64,000 nt of DNA. Origin: Mytilinidion resinicola. Taxonomy: Eukaryota; Ascomycota; Dothideomycetes; Mytilinidiales; Mytilinidiaceae. The notes beneath the pieces were generated by a model. It was not told where the DNA came from. It searched no databases and worked only from the letters and a program-made list of their open reading frames with translations. Position numbers and translations under genes: made by a program. Within the stretch, counting starts at the first letter, position 1, and each line of letters begins with the position of its first letter. Below, piece by piece: positions 21,898 to 32,596 of the stretch. The stretch covers positions 370,479 through 434,478 of the forward strand of contig NW_022985453.1 in NCBI RefSeq assembly GCF_010093595.1, written 5' to 3'.

Positions 21898-22076
21898 TCA
21901 TCGCCGTACAATGAAGACTACACCCCCACCCATGAGGTTCTTCCGCTGGTGGATTTTGCTCCGTCCAGCGCACTCAGCGCGACCATCAGCACGAGTCGTC
22001 ATGCCTGTTGCTCCAACAGACATGAGTTGTTCCTGGGCATCATGCTTGATCCATCCCCCCGAACCACTGTGTCCAT
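21898..22076 (-). pseudogene. Member 4 of the small paralog cluster, one frameshift
   Basis: ATG at 22074-22076. The frame breaks at a G6 run (C6 on plus near 22055-22060). With one more G it reads as a 59-residue protein, MDTVVRGGWIKHDAQEQLM through GRSK to FIVRR and a TGA at 21898. That matches member 3 at both ends. Promoter module intact. Either a decayed copy or an under-called homopolymer. Confidence 0.45.
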
Positions 22077-22108
22077 GAAAGAACTTGACTAGAGTCCCAG
22101 GGACGGTG

Positions 22109-22160
22109 GTTATATAGTTCGTGGAAATTGTCCAAGAGGCGCTCGGGCCAAGGACACGTG
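22109..22160 (-). promoter_or_regulatory. TATA + CACGTG module of member 4
   Basis: TATATAAC on minus (22116-22109) and CACGTG at 22155-22160, with the flanking GAGGTCAGGTGCTTTACT shared with member 3. Confidence 0.5.
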
Positions 22161-22199
22161 AGGTCAGGTGCTTTACTCTGGGGACTACTACCCCAAAGC

Positions 22200-23229
22200 A
22201 TGGCCCCAGAGGGAGGGGAGTTTTATTGGCTCACGTGCTACAGCAGTGCTGTACCCACGCGACAGTTACACGGAGAAGTCATACGAGGCCATCATGTTCC
22301 TACAGAGCTCAGTAACTACCATCTGGACACTTTTGGGCTTGAGAATCACTGAAGGGACTTATGGCGGGGCAGGACTGTCAATCGTCCGCACCGCCCCCAA
22401 CTACGGCGAAACCTCATGCCAAAACGCGCAGGACGCAGAACAGCAGCGCCTCCTACAACGCACGTCCGTCCGTCACGCCCCAGACCCCAATGTGCCTCCA
22501 TTACTCCTGCGCGCCCGAGCCGCTTATCCCAACACCTCCAACCCTTATCCGTCGGTGCAAACACGTCGGTTTGGAACCCCTAATCTCGTGCTCTGCTGAC
22601 TCGTCGTAGACGGCCTGCTCGGATTGCGTGCCTATAACCCCGAACGGTATCAGCAAAGACGCGCCTTGCAGTGCGCCAGTTAGAGCAGCCATGTGCGCCA
22701 ATCCCACCCTCTTGGTGCCGATGTATAGCGACAAGCCCGTAGAGACGCTCGCCAACCCACTTCCCGCGCCGCGGTTTCCGGCCGTTGTGGGATTAAGACT
22801 AGACCGATGATCCGGTAACCACGCGACTAACGCGCGTTCGCGGCCGGTATCTTCGCTATCCGCTTGCAGGCAGGAATGGCCTTGTTACACGCCCTCGAGG
22901 TGGATTACGGGCTGTGATGGGAGGAACTGGGCGTCAGTGAAGGAGAGGAAAGAAGGCACTGGATCCATAAAAGCGGCAATACAAGCGCCAAGCGGGCCCG
23001 GGTTTGACGTACGAGGTCGACAACTCTAGATAGGTACTGGGCGCGAGAATCGGACTTCGAAGGCGGAGATGTGGAGCATTCTGCGAGCAGTGGCCACCGC
23101 GATTCCTCTCGTGATTGGAAGCGCCGGCTTGGGTAGCCGTCGGCAGCTGGCCCAGCCACCGCGATAGAGTGTCCGCCAAGCAGTTTCTACCCGGTTCCAC
23201 GCTTTGTGGGAGGAGCCCGGCGTGATTCG
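22200..23229. other. Spacer in the paralog cluster
   Basis: About 1 kb. A minus-strand frame near 22500-22800 (GLSLYIGTKRVGLAHMAALT) has mild coding look but no upstream ATG and no homolog I recognise, so it is not called. Confidence 0.3.
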
Positions 23230-23278
23230 CACGTGTTCTAACTTCTAGCCTCAAACGGATTTCGAGGGGGTATATAAA
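23230..23278 (+). promoter_or_regulatory. CACGTG + TATA module of member 5
   Basis: CACGTG at 23230-23235 and TATATAAA at 23271-23278 on the plus strand, 43 nt before the start codon of member 5. Confidence 0.5.
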
Positions 23279-23313
23279 CCCCTCCCCCCTCAGGCTCGAG
23301 TTGGCTTTTCCTC

Positions 23314-23634
23314 ATGGACGAGTGGATCGAGGGGGGAGGGCAAACTGGGATGAGTGGGAGAGTGATGGCTGCGTGGTGTGCAAAATCCGACACATCACAG
23401 GTTCATGGGAGTGGAAGAGGCGATCTGGCTGGCGGATGGGCGGGTGTGCAAAAGACGCCAATCAAGAGCGTCATGGGCGGAGTGGCGGAGGAGGGGGGGA
23501 GGAGCAAAAACGAGAAGGCAACGAGGCCATGGCTGCAAAATCCTGAGATCCAGCCTGTAATGGCTGGTGGGCCTTGGGTGTGTAGATCTAATTCTTCGGC
23601 GATGAAGACCACTGCATCCTACCAAAGCTGCTGA
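23314..23634 (+). CDS. Member 5 of the small paralog cluster
   Basis: 106 residues from the ATG at 23314 (MDEWIEGGGQTGMSGRVMAA). Gly-rich and polar. The second half (VMGGVAEEGGRSKNEKA, GGPWVCRSN) parallels member 2. The 3' end runs into the shared GATGAAGA(G/C)CACT boundary sequence. A second frame inside it also looks partly coding, so a frame disturbance is possible. No signal peptide or known domain; function unknown. Confidence 0.35.
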   Translation: MDEWIEGGGQTGMSGRVMAAWCAKSDTSQVHGSGRGDLAGGWAGVQKTPIKSVMGGVAEEGGRSKNEKATRPWLQNPEIQPVMAGGPWVCRSNSSAMKTTASYQSC

Positions 23635-23641
23635 GCGCGTT

Positions 23642-23941
23642 CTACGTGTAGTCATAGCGCCCATCTTGGTGCCTAGGTTCCGCTGTTACGCATCTAGCGC
23701 GGACTCGCACCGTTAGGTAGATATAGTGCTCTTCATCGTGAACATTCCGCGCTACACCCATAACGTCGTCGTCTTCAACTGTTGCACACCCTCCCGCCCC
23801 CCAACACAACCATTGGCGACCTCGTCTAGACAGTTGCTTCACTCCGCCATAGTCGTGACAGCATCCCTCTGTTGAACGCCTCCACAACCATTTGCGAACA
23901 AGCTTCCTGTTGTTGATCCACCGCAAGATCACCAGTCCCAT
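23642..23941 (-). CDS. Member 6 of the small paralog cluster
   Basis: 99 residues from the ATG at 23939-23941: MGLVILRWINNRKLVRKWLW, then a Cys/Gly segment (CWGAGGCATVEDDD) and a tail covering the shared boundary sequence (NVHDEEHYIYL). The start aligns with member 1. Convergent with member 5, only 7 nt apart. The TATA box lies about 90 nt upstream, further than in the other copies, with a GC-rich insert in between. Confidence 0.4.
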   Translation of the reverse strand: MGLVILRWINNRKLVRKWLWRRSTEGCCHDYGGVKQLSRRGRQWLCWGAGGCATVEDDDVMGVARNVHDEEHYIYLTVRVRARCVTAEPRHQDGRYDYT

Positions 23942-24028
23942 GATGGGACTAGGTGTCTCGAAGTTGATCAACTACCGCCCCGCCCCGCCCTATTGCTGGA
24001 GAGGAATCGACTCGAACCCGAGGAGGAG

Positions 24029-24070
24029 TTTATATAGCTCGTCGAAATCTATCCGGGGCCAGGGCACGTG
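24029..24070 (-). promoter_or_regulatory. TATA + CACGTG module of member 6
   Basis: Minus-strand TATATAAA at 24036-24029 and CACGTG at 24065-24070, 28 nt apart. Confidence 0.5.
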
Positions 24071-25088
24071 AGTCGCTCGGGACTCTGGCTACAAAGCGAG
24101 GAGCTGGATCCCGGTTGACAACGGCTACACTGACGCCCGCCCCCCTCCGTTGGCGAGCGGGCTCGCAGTGCGTCATTTTGCAGATTGCCGCCTTGCGGCG
24201 CCTTTGGGAGTTGAGGTTGTGCGTTTCACTCTATTTCCAGAGCTCGTAACTGACCTCGAGATTGTACCACTAAGGCTGAGACTGCCCCGCGGTCAGGTGC
24301 AGCAGACAGCTAGCCAAAGCCAGCAGTCGAACCTGATTAATTAGCTTCGAAGACGCACATAACCATCCCAGTGCCCGAAAACAAGCGACTGTATAGCTTC
24401 GCGGTGCCATGCTACCGACTCGCAAGGGGTGCTCCCACCAGACGCCTCAGAACAGAATATTCAGTCCATTTTTGTTGCGATTTGAGGGATGCGAGACCCT
24501 TGTATTGCGGAGCGAGCAGATCGCGGGCGGCGGGGCGAGGAATTGCTCCGCATGTCGACGAGGCCTACGAGAACGAGGGCTGGAGGCGCTGTGATGGGCG
24601 CTTTGGGCCTGCAGGGTTGATGGCATGTTGTTGAGATACGACAGGCTGCGAGCACTTTAGGAGCCACGAGGCAAAGGACGGCTCCGTTTCGAACGGTTGG
24701 GCAAAGATGACATCTCGATATCAAAGAGGGTGCAGGTGCACACTTGTGCATTAAAAACGCGACTCTGGAAGTTTCTGGTGGTTGTGCTGTGTCCGGAACT
24801 TCGATCTAGGTTTCTGCAGGTCTGAAGGGAGACTGATATGAGAACGAGAGAGCTCTTTGCGATCGAGCAGAACCAGCTTCGCGTTTGCTGCGGCTTGCGA
24901 GGGCAATCAAGATCGATGATAAGAACTAGCACAGTTCGAGCTTCGTTTCGAGGAATTAGGTGCATCGATATTAACTGAAAACAATGAAACAAGAAACACT
25001 TTTCTAGATGCAAAACTCTACCCATGCTTTATAAAACGCTGAAAAAACACACCCAAACCATTACTCAACCCTCAAACCTACCATGTCT
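24071..25088. other. Intergenic, no gene seen
   Basis: Between the paralog cluster and the 3' end of the MFS gene; only short unsupported frames. Confidence 0.4.
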
Positions 25089-26799
25089 TTACCCAGTCGG
25101 CGTAAACCGACTCATCCCCCGAATCTTCGCCCCATACACATAGAACAACACCGGCACCGGAATAAACGCAACACACAAAAACGCGAGCAAACTCATCGCC
25201 CAATCCACGCCCAACTTATGGTACATCGGCGTTGCAAACAGCGGGAACCCCGCACCCGCGATACTCCTCAACACCGTATTAATTGCAATCGCGCTATTCG
25301 AGTAGAACCCGTAGCAATCGATGATGTACGACATGCCCTGCCAGAAAGTAACGAGGCAGCCCATGCCGATGAAGGCGGTGGCGAAGACGGACGGCACCCA
25401 GGAGATGCTGGGGTTGCTGGTCCACGCGAACCAGAACATGCCGATGGGCAGGATGACGGCGCCGATGATCATGGGCGGCAGGCGCTCTTCGGGGATGGTG
25501 CGGCCGTGCTTGACGAAGGCGCGCGTGAAGTTGGTCGCGGTGGAGTAGGCGATTAGGCCGGAGCCCATGGCGATGCCGACGATGAAGGCGACGAAGGGGA
25601 GGGAGGAAACGCCGAGAGACCAGCCGCGTTGTTCGCGGAAGCTGACGGGGTACTGGAATTGCGGTTAGGATGAGTGCTGGTGATGATACAGTCGTGAAGG
25701 GGTGTACTTACGGCCTCGAACAGCAGATAGAGGATACCGTAGATGAAGCTCATATATGCTGTAATGAGAGCTAGAATTGGCTCTTGGAAGAACATCTTGA
25801 ATGGTCGGATCAGATACACCGTCATGATCTGCCTCGCATCGATCCGGTTCTCGTCAGCCTTCGCGTGCAGCGCCCAGTTCTGCGTCTCAAACCGCAGCCT
25901 CCTGGCCTTGGTTTGCAAGATCCTCGGTGCTGATGTCTCGGGTATCATGAAAAGCGCAATCGTTCCGAACAGCGCCGCCATAATGAGGGTGATCCAGGAA
26001 GTCCATCGCCAGCCAAGATAAGACTGAGTGATGAAACCGCCGACAGGTGGTCCCACGACGGGTCCAGCGAATCCACCCGCTGCGAAGACGCATATAGCGT
26101 AGGCCCGATCGATGGGGTCCCACATATCGGCCAACCCTCCTCCTACAACGGCAAGCGGCGCAGAGGCAAAAAAGCCGCCCAGGAAGCGCCCCAGCATGAC
26201 GGTTTCGATATTCTGCGCCACGGCGACGGGGATTTGGAAGATGGCGAAGACGATGTAGCCAGAGAAGAGGGGGATGCGGCGGCCGAAGACCTCGGACATG
26301 GGGCCGAACATGATGGGGCCAAAGACGAAGCCCTAAATGATAATCAGCTACTATAGATGAGTCATGTGAGGGACGTACTCACCAGTACGAATAATGTCAC
26401 ACCCAGCGTCGCGACGATCTCGCTGACATGGTACTCCTCGGCCACAACGCCAATCGCAACGCTGAAGATGGAGCTGGAGAAGGTCACTGTGAAGACTAGC
26501 GATGCCATTGACAGTGTCACGCCCCATTTTCGCCGCTTGGTCCAGTTCTTGGGGTTTGCAGGGTCGTTGGGGCCGTCGAAGTCGACGAGATCGGTCCTCG
26601 TCTGGCCGTCTTGAGGCACAGCGGGTATTGGTTGTTGCGCGTCCGCTTTTTCTAGATCCACATCTTCCGGCATTTCGATGTCGTCCTTGCTCTTCGAGAG
26701 CTCGGCGCCCAGTCCGTTTCGTGAGGAGTTGTCGATAGAGGATCGCGCAGTCGCGCTTTCCAGTGGCAGAGCCGGCGCGTCAAGGGGGTTTGTAGCCAT
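25089..26799 (-). CDS. MFS transporter, DHA1 drug:H+ antiporter type
   Basis: Three exons (26799-26383, 26332-25712, 25652-25089) with introns of 50 and 59 nt, both phase 0 with GTGAGT/GTAAGT donors; 533 residues. A hydrophilic N-terminus carries acidic patches, then DPANPKNWTKRRKWG, which is typical of fungal 12-TM DHA1 exporters. The motif A loop is GPMSEVFGRRIPLFSG between TM2 and TM3, and a Gly-rich TM5 segment (FAAGGFAGPVVGPPVGGFIT) matches antiporter motif C. The family extrudes drugs, polyamines or secondary metabolites across the plasma membrane using the proton gradient; substrate unknown. Intact and apparently functional. A TATAAATA-like element lies near 26870 upstream. Confidence 0.9.
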
Positions 26800-28877
26800 T
26801 GCGATGGCGTAGAGGCGTAGAGGGGAGTTGTCGTAGTGTGAGGAGCTCAGCAGCGGCAGCCATGGTGTATTATAAATACTGGGCGAGCTGATAGTGCTGC
26901 ATGTTATTCCCGTGAGGTGGACTTAAGGGTGGGATCGGAGCTAGCGAACAGCCTCGGGGATGACTCCATCATCGACTAGCCGCAAAAGGAACCTTGCAAG
27001 CCGATATCCGACGGGGAGTTGTACGACGAACAAGGCATAAAAGCAGGACGATGGAACGCGAACAACTTCGAATCTCGCGATGACTTCTCAATGAGTGCTG
27101 TGACTGATGCTGAGGCGTGGCAATGGGGATGACAGCGTAGTATCGGAGAAAATTGAAGCTGCATGGGGCAATCTGGCGATTGGACGCCTAGCTGTCCTCG
27201 CACATGATTCGGCACGCGCCTGAGGCCGAAGGGCGAGGAGCGAAGAGCGAGAATTTGCAGCCAATGGGACGCCTGAGATTTCGACTCCTACACGACGATT
27301 GTACGATCTTATCCAGAGTGACTCATTTGATCTTGGCCCGCGGTGGGAGGCTTTCATCAACCGGATTGGCAATGTGTCACTGAAAACGAAGATTCTTCGA
27401 AGCGGAACTCCACAAACAGATCTCAAGGATACGTAAGCCAGAGAAGGGCATTGTCGTATTGCACTTCATTCCGCTAATGTCTATTGTAGCATCAAATCCG
27501 AACATTTGAGCTCTCAACTGCTCCTTGTCTGCAATAGCTTCACATCTGTATCCTCGTAGCTATGGCAGAAAGGTAGGAAGGACATCAACTTAAGCGTTCG
27601 CCGAGACATGATCCGCTGCAGGCTAGCTCCCGAGCGCTCCCGAGCGCTCCCTCCATCTGGGAATACGCTAGCCCGCACTCGTATTTATCGTACAGCGAGG
27701 TCCTAGCACTGGATTAGTGTGGCCTTGTCTGTGGCCTGAGGCGAATCATGATGCAGTGTGAGCGTCGACAGGCACGAGTCTCAAGCTTCGGACTTATTGC
27801 TACCTTAATCCCATCCACTGTAGACCGCTTGGGATAAGGGTCTTCGTCGTCGAGCTGTGTGAAGAAATGGTGCTGATATACGGACGTGGTACATCTTTCC
27901 CTAGTCGTACTCAGCGTTCGTACGAATGAGAGAAAAAAAGAGAAATCCCATTCCGCGGCCAATGAGCGTTGGCAGAAATCGTAAATAGAGCGAGAAATAA
28001 ACTCTCGCATCCATCCAGTTGCCCCAGAAAGAAGACCCTCTTTACCTCCCCCACACCCCATAAACTTACCCCCCCTCTCAAGTGAGGTCCTCGTCCCCCT
28101 CCCACCCCATCACCCAGGCAACCCTCTCCCACCCGCCCGCCCCACTCTTTCCACAAAGCTCCGCGCCTCACGTAACCCATATATACCGGCCTATTCCTTC
28201 GGTTCCTCAGGAAAGTTTGCTGCCACGACATTGTACAACAGTCAATGTTCGAGTACTGTATTTACGTCTTCGGACCCTTTCCTTTTGCCCTTTTTTTTAA
28301 ATTTTTTTTTCTTTGGCACATAGCATTGAGATAACAGGGGGAGGAGCGGGTTCGAGACGCTGGGGTGGCCACGATCTTTTTGTTCTTTGGTAGTTTAGGT
28401 GATCCGCATTCTTTTCGCGTTCTTAGGCTCCTTCTGCGCTTTGCGCTCGGGATAGCGATTAGGCTCTTTACACTGTAGTACCACGCTATTAGTGTGGGCA
28501 TATAGACACACCACTGCTCTTGTGCTCGAGGAGCTAGACGCCACTGCTAGGACTAGATGTCATATTATTACTATATCAAGACTACTGGTGCTGGGGGATC
28601 CAAGCAGCCGCAAACGAGTGTGTATGTACATCTATCCCGCCTTTCTTTTTGATAGTTTGTAGAGCAGCTCGATACGCGGCAATCCACGCACCTCCGCACC
28701 CCAAAGCGCGCCAGAGAGCAGTGGATTGAAGGTAGAGCTCCTCTTGGGGCAGCAGCCAACCCCCAACAATAACAACGCAGTCGCATAAACAATTCGCATA
28801 AACCCCACCAAGAATTCCAGCCCGCGCACGCATAGTTCTACTTTGAGAACTTACTTCGGGAGCTGCATCCACCATGA
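26800..28877. other. Intergenic, no gene seen
   Basis: About 2.1 kb. Contains a C-rich/pyrimidine stretch at 28030-28145 and a T-rich tract at 28287-28312. No open frame with coding support on either strand. Confidence 0.45.
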
Positions 28878-31142
28878 TTAAAAATCCATCCTCTCTAGCC
28901 CACCAGCCGGCCGCTCCTCCATGGCATCTGGCGTCTGCATCCCCTGCTGCAGCAGCAGGAATTCATCCCCCTCTTGCTCTTGGCCCGAACCCACGTCGAG
29001 AAAAAACGGGTCATTCTCCCACGTCGAATTCGAATTACTCGCTTGCAAGCTCCGCCCGTACGCAGAGTCGTTGAACGAGCCCTCGCTAGCAGCATCAGTT
29101 GCCGGGGCCGGGGCGGGGGCCGGGTTTGTCTGCATCGACGCTTCCGCACCCTGGTGGCCGTTGAACTGGCCAAGCGCCCCCTGCAATATCGCCTCCGCTT
29201 CTCTTTGCGCATCAGCATCCGCGTTCTCGGGGTAGGTTCCGTAGAAACCGTCAAGAGGCGCCTGCGATCCTGCCTCCGCGTCGTTTTGAGCAGGAGCGGC
29301 AATGTCGTCGAGGAGTTTGTTGAAGAGAGCTTCAGACTGCGCCTGCGCCTGCGCTTCGCTTTGCGCGCGCTGGGCATCGACGTGGTAGAACGCTTCGGGA
29401 GCTGTCTGCGCCTGCGCTTCTCGTTGCGGGTGCTGCGTATAGGGGTCGAAGGGAGCCGGGGCGCTGGGCCTAGCCTCCGCTTCTCGTTGCCCCTGACCGT
29501 CAGTGTTCTGGGCAGCGTACGGGTTGTAGAACGCCTCCGCTTCTCTTTGAGCATGAGCTTCCGTGTTCTGGGCGTAGGAGCTGTATAAAGCTTCAGGAGC
29601 GGCCTGCGCGCCGGCTTCTCTTTGAGCATGCGGCCCCGTATTCTGGGCCTGGGGGCTGTAGAAACCGGCAGAGTTAGGGCCCGCCTCTGCTCCTCTTTGC
29701 CCCTGACCCTCCGTGTTCTGCGCGAAGGGGTTGTTGGGGTTGAGGTTGGGGATGGAGACAGTTGGATACCCCGGCGCTCTGTGTCGCCCGACGAGGTAGA
29801 ACGGAAAAGGGTTGGGATGCCTGGGTGTCCTCGCCGTGAGCAGCGGGACGAGGGTTGGGAAAATAGGCACGGGACCCGGGGGCCGGGTGAGCTGCCTTTC
29901 CTGTGGCTGTGGCATGGGGCGTGGGCGCTGTGTGCCGAAGCCGGCGAAGGTGCCGTGATGGAAGTTCGACCCGGTGGGCATGGTGTCCATGGGGGAATCG
30001 AAGGGGTGCGGTCCGTTGTCCCTGAGGCTGGGGTCGAGGTTCTGCATGTCCATGTCTGGGTAGGGCGACCGCGTCTCCTGGGGCCATTGGGCGGATGGGG
30101 AGCGGTGCTGCGACCCGAAGGTAGCGGGAGGTGAGAAGCTCTGCGTAGCGTCGAAGTCAGTTTGCTGGTCTTCGACTTGGTAGTGGTTGCCCGGGTAGCT
30201 AGGCTGCCTTTGTTGGGGCTGGGGTGGAGGGCTCAGTAGGTTGTAGGGGGCTCCCTGGGCCCCGTCGTGCACGCTGCTGTAGGCCTGATGGGAGGTAGGG
30301 CGTTGGGAATGCGAGGTCTGGGTTCGAGAATCTTGTGGGAATGAGAGCGAGGCGAGATCATGCTGCCCTTCAGAGTAGCAGCGAGATGCGCGAACTGGAT
30401 TCGACGAGCTGGGAGCCCAATTCTTATCAGTGTGTGTTGCAGGTTCCGAACTCGGGGAGCATAGCTGATCGGAGGCTTCCAGAGCGCTCGTGGGCATATT
30501 TGGCCTCGAAGCGTTCCCTTGCGTGCCGGAGAACACCCCATCCTCCGGGGCTATTCGTAGCCCCGGGAAGCTCAGGCACTGTGGCTGCTCAATGACATTC
30601 TGCCCGTCAGTATAACTGTTTTGGCTCTCAGAGCCATTGTACATGTGGGGGATGTGAGCGTTGCTCAGCGACCCGTGTAAGTGCAGGGTTCGGCCCTGCC
30701 TCTGTTCGACGCCACCAGGTTGTTCCTTCGCATTACCGCGAATCGCGAGAGTAGTTGTTTGCGAGTCCGAAGGCTGGACATGCGAGGTCCTGCGTTGTAG
30801 TCCCTCGGAGCGCAGATTCTGACGACGGTGCCGGTCGAGCAACCTCCTACGCTGCCGCTCTTGCCTGTACGCAATGTCAAGCTCCTCCGGATTCATGCGC
30901 TGGATGCGTGGCTGTATCTCACTTGGCGAACAACTTCCATTAGGCGCAAGCCTGTTGACGGAGGGGGCTATCGCGGGAGATCCTCCGCCACGACCCGCCT
31001 CCGGGGCAATGCTACGAGAAGCGATATCTCTTGGCGTGTTGCCGAAGACGACTTGGTTGTGAGCCAATGGCGCGGTGTAGCCATAGTTCAATTGTGCTCC
31101 ATGAGAGTGCCATTGGGTTGGGTCGGTGGGAAAATTCGACAT
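28878..31142 (-). CDS. Low-complexity repeat protein (754 aa), function unknown
   Basis: Single exon; the frame extends upstream of 31142 but the first real ATG is there (MSNFPTDPTQWHSHGAQLNY). Residues of about 95-130 contain a basic helix (YRQERQRRRLLDRHRRQN), the only segment hinting at nucleic-acid binding. Most of the rest is Gln/Pro/Ser/Asn-rich. Between about residues 500 and 690 lies an imperfect tandem repeat of about 20-27 residues built on AQNT, AQREAEA and an aromatic F/Y-Y, repeated about eight times. No globular domain, signal peptide or membrane span. It may be a scaffold or transcription-linked protein, but no evidence decides. Long open frames on the opposite strand here are by-products of the GC-rich repeats. 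Confidence 0.65.
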   Translation of the reverse strand: MSNFPTDPTQWHSHGAQLNYGYTAPLAHNQVVFGNTPRDIASRSIAPEAGRGGGSPAIAPSVNRLAPNGSCSPSEIQPRIQRMNPEELDIAYRQERQRRRLLDRHRRQNLRSEGLQRRTSHVQPSDSQTTTLAIRGNAKEQPGGVEQRQGRTLHLHGSLSNAHIPHMYNGSESQNSYTDGQNVIEQPQCLSFPGLRIAPEDGVFSGTQGNASRPNMPTSALEASDQLCSPSSEPATHTDKNWAPSSSNPVRASRCYSEGQHDLASLSFPQDSRTQTSHSQRPTSHQAYSSVHDGAQGAPYNLLSPPPQPQQRQPSYPGNHYQVEDQQTDFDATQSFSPPATFGSQHRSPSAQWPQETRSPYPDMDMQNLDPSLRDNGPHPFDSPMDTMPTGSNFHHGTFAGFGTQRPRPMPQPQERQLTRPPGPVPIFPTLVPLLTARTPRHPNPFPFYLVGRHRAPGYPTVSIPNLNPNNPFAQNTEGQGQRGAEAGPNSAGFYSPQAQNTGPHAQREAGAQAAPEALYSSYAQNTEAHAQREAEAFYNPYAAQNTDGQGQREAEARPSAPAPFDPYTQHPQREAQAQTAPEAFYHVDAQRAQSEAQAQAQSEALFNKLLDDIAAPAQNDAEAGSQAPLDGFYGTYPENADADAQREAEAILQGALGQFNGHQGAEASMQTNPAPAPAPATDAASEGSFNDSAYGRSLQASNSNSTWENDPFFLDVGSGQEQEGDEFLLLQQGMQTPDAMEERPAGGLERMDF

Positions 31143-32596
31143 TTTGAGAGTGTCGTGATGCGGTTTGCGCTGTGTGATGCGTATGGTGAGGTAGTTGTGA
31201 CAAGATAAAAGAGCGAGGAGCTGCGTGCATGGGCGAGCCGCCCGCTCTGGTGTGCTCACAAGGGGGAGTGGGCCGGTACCGTGGTTTTATACACTTGACA
31301 GGTGACGCCGCTGCTGCGCTGCTGTGTGCCGCCTGTGAGGGGTAGTGTTCGCGTCTGTTCAATGGGGAAGAATGGGTCCGGTCAACGGCGAAGAATGGAG
31401 GCAGTTGGGGTCTACCAGAGATGGTCGACTGAGCGTGGGCCGAGAGCCAAAAGAGAGCGAGTCGGAGTGCAAAGGGCTCGCTCCTGCCTTGTCTTTGGGT
31501 GCAGCATGGAGGGAAACGTCCACTTGAAGCCTCTCTTAGGAAAGGCTAGTCCAAACAGCATCTGGGAAGTGACATCCATTCGTGCTGATTAGAGCATCCT
31601 TGACTTGACCCGCCAGTTATTCTTGGTTCTACCAACCGGCCCTGGACGCTTTGAGGAGGTCCCCATAGCCCAGACGTTTCGCCTCGCCCTCCTTCTGCGG
31701 GGCTACCACTGTTGCATGCGTGGTAAAGGCCCCTTCGTACGTTCGCCGATCTGACAGCAGCTCGTCTCGCTACCTTTCAAGGGCAAGCTCGCTGTCAGGG
31801 CCCGCCCATATCCGGGCTAGTCGTCGCGTAACCTACAGCCGTGTGGTCACAGGTCATGCACCCGATTCGGACCTTGCGTTCTTTCTCGTTTCGTAGCTCT
31901 TCGGCGCCGTTCTCTATACACGATCGATTTTGCCCTCGTAATAGGGTCAGAATTGGTGTCGTTCTACGCATTTCCGAGTTGCTTCAAAGGACTGCTTCTT
32001 TCGTGCGTCTGCGGCGGCATTACCCTCTGGATACGGGGAATGATATCGTAGAAGGCACGTCATTAAGACTTGGGATCCGATCTGACCATCTTAATGCCCC
32101 GGTCTAACCCGCTGGTTGAGGAGTTGTCGCTGATCTGGTCGTGAGATGGCACCCTAAGCTACTTAGGTTTTATTGGGCGTGGAGATTGCTATTTCGACAC
32201 GCTGGTGACTTTTTGCAGGGCGGTCGTGTGGGTTTGAAGGAATTGTTAAATTAGGGGCGCCGATCTGCGTACGCCCCAGGTCTCGACTATAAAAGACGTA
32301 AGCGTAAGCGTGCTTATCACGTGCACGTCGAGAGTACTCGTTGTCAATGTTATCGAAATTGAAGTTAAGAGTCCTCTCGACGTGCGAGTGCTACGTGAAG
32401 CACTTGGCAGTTGAGCCGAGTTGATATGTCTGGGGCTCCGCGAAACGCCTTAAGAGTGGTGTTTGGTGTTCTCTTTGTTCAAAAGGGCAAGGTAGCTGGG
32501 TGACATCGAAGTGGGCCGAATTTAAATTCCGTGGTTGAGTTGACAAAAAGACCACGAAACAGGGTGGAGTGTACCGGCGCGCAGTGCAGGATTTAC
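31143..32596. other. Intergenic, no gene seen
   Basis: Upstream region of the repeat-protein gene plus about 1 kb toward the gag relic; no supported gene. An inverted repeat lies at 32323-32385 (listed separately). Confidence 0.4.
32323..32385. repeat. Inverted repeat, 12-bp arms, 39-nt loop
   Basis: GCACGTCGAGAG at 32323-32334 is perfectly complementary to CTCTCGACGTGC at 32374-32385. It lies downstream of the gag relic and could be part of the same old element or an independent hairpin. Confidence 0.5.

Noticed and set aside
22501..22755. Minus-strand frame with GLSLYIGTKRVGLAHMAALT
   Set aside because: Mildly coding-like, but without an ATG in front or relatives in the cluster; left as unexplained.
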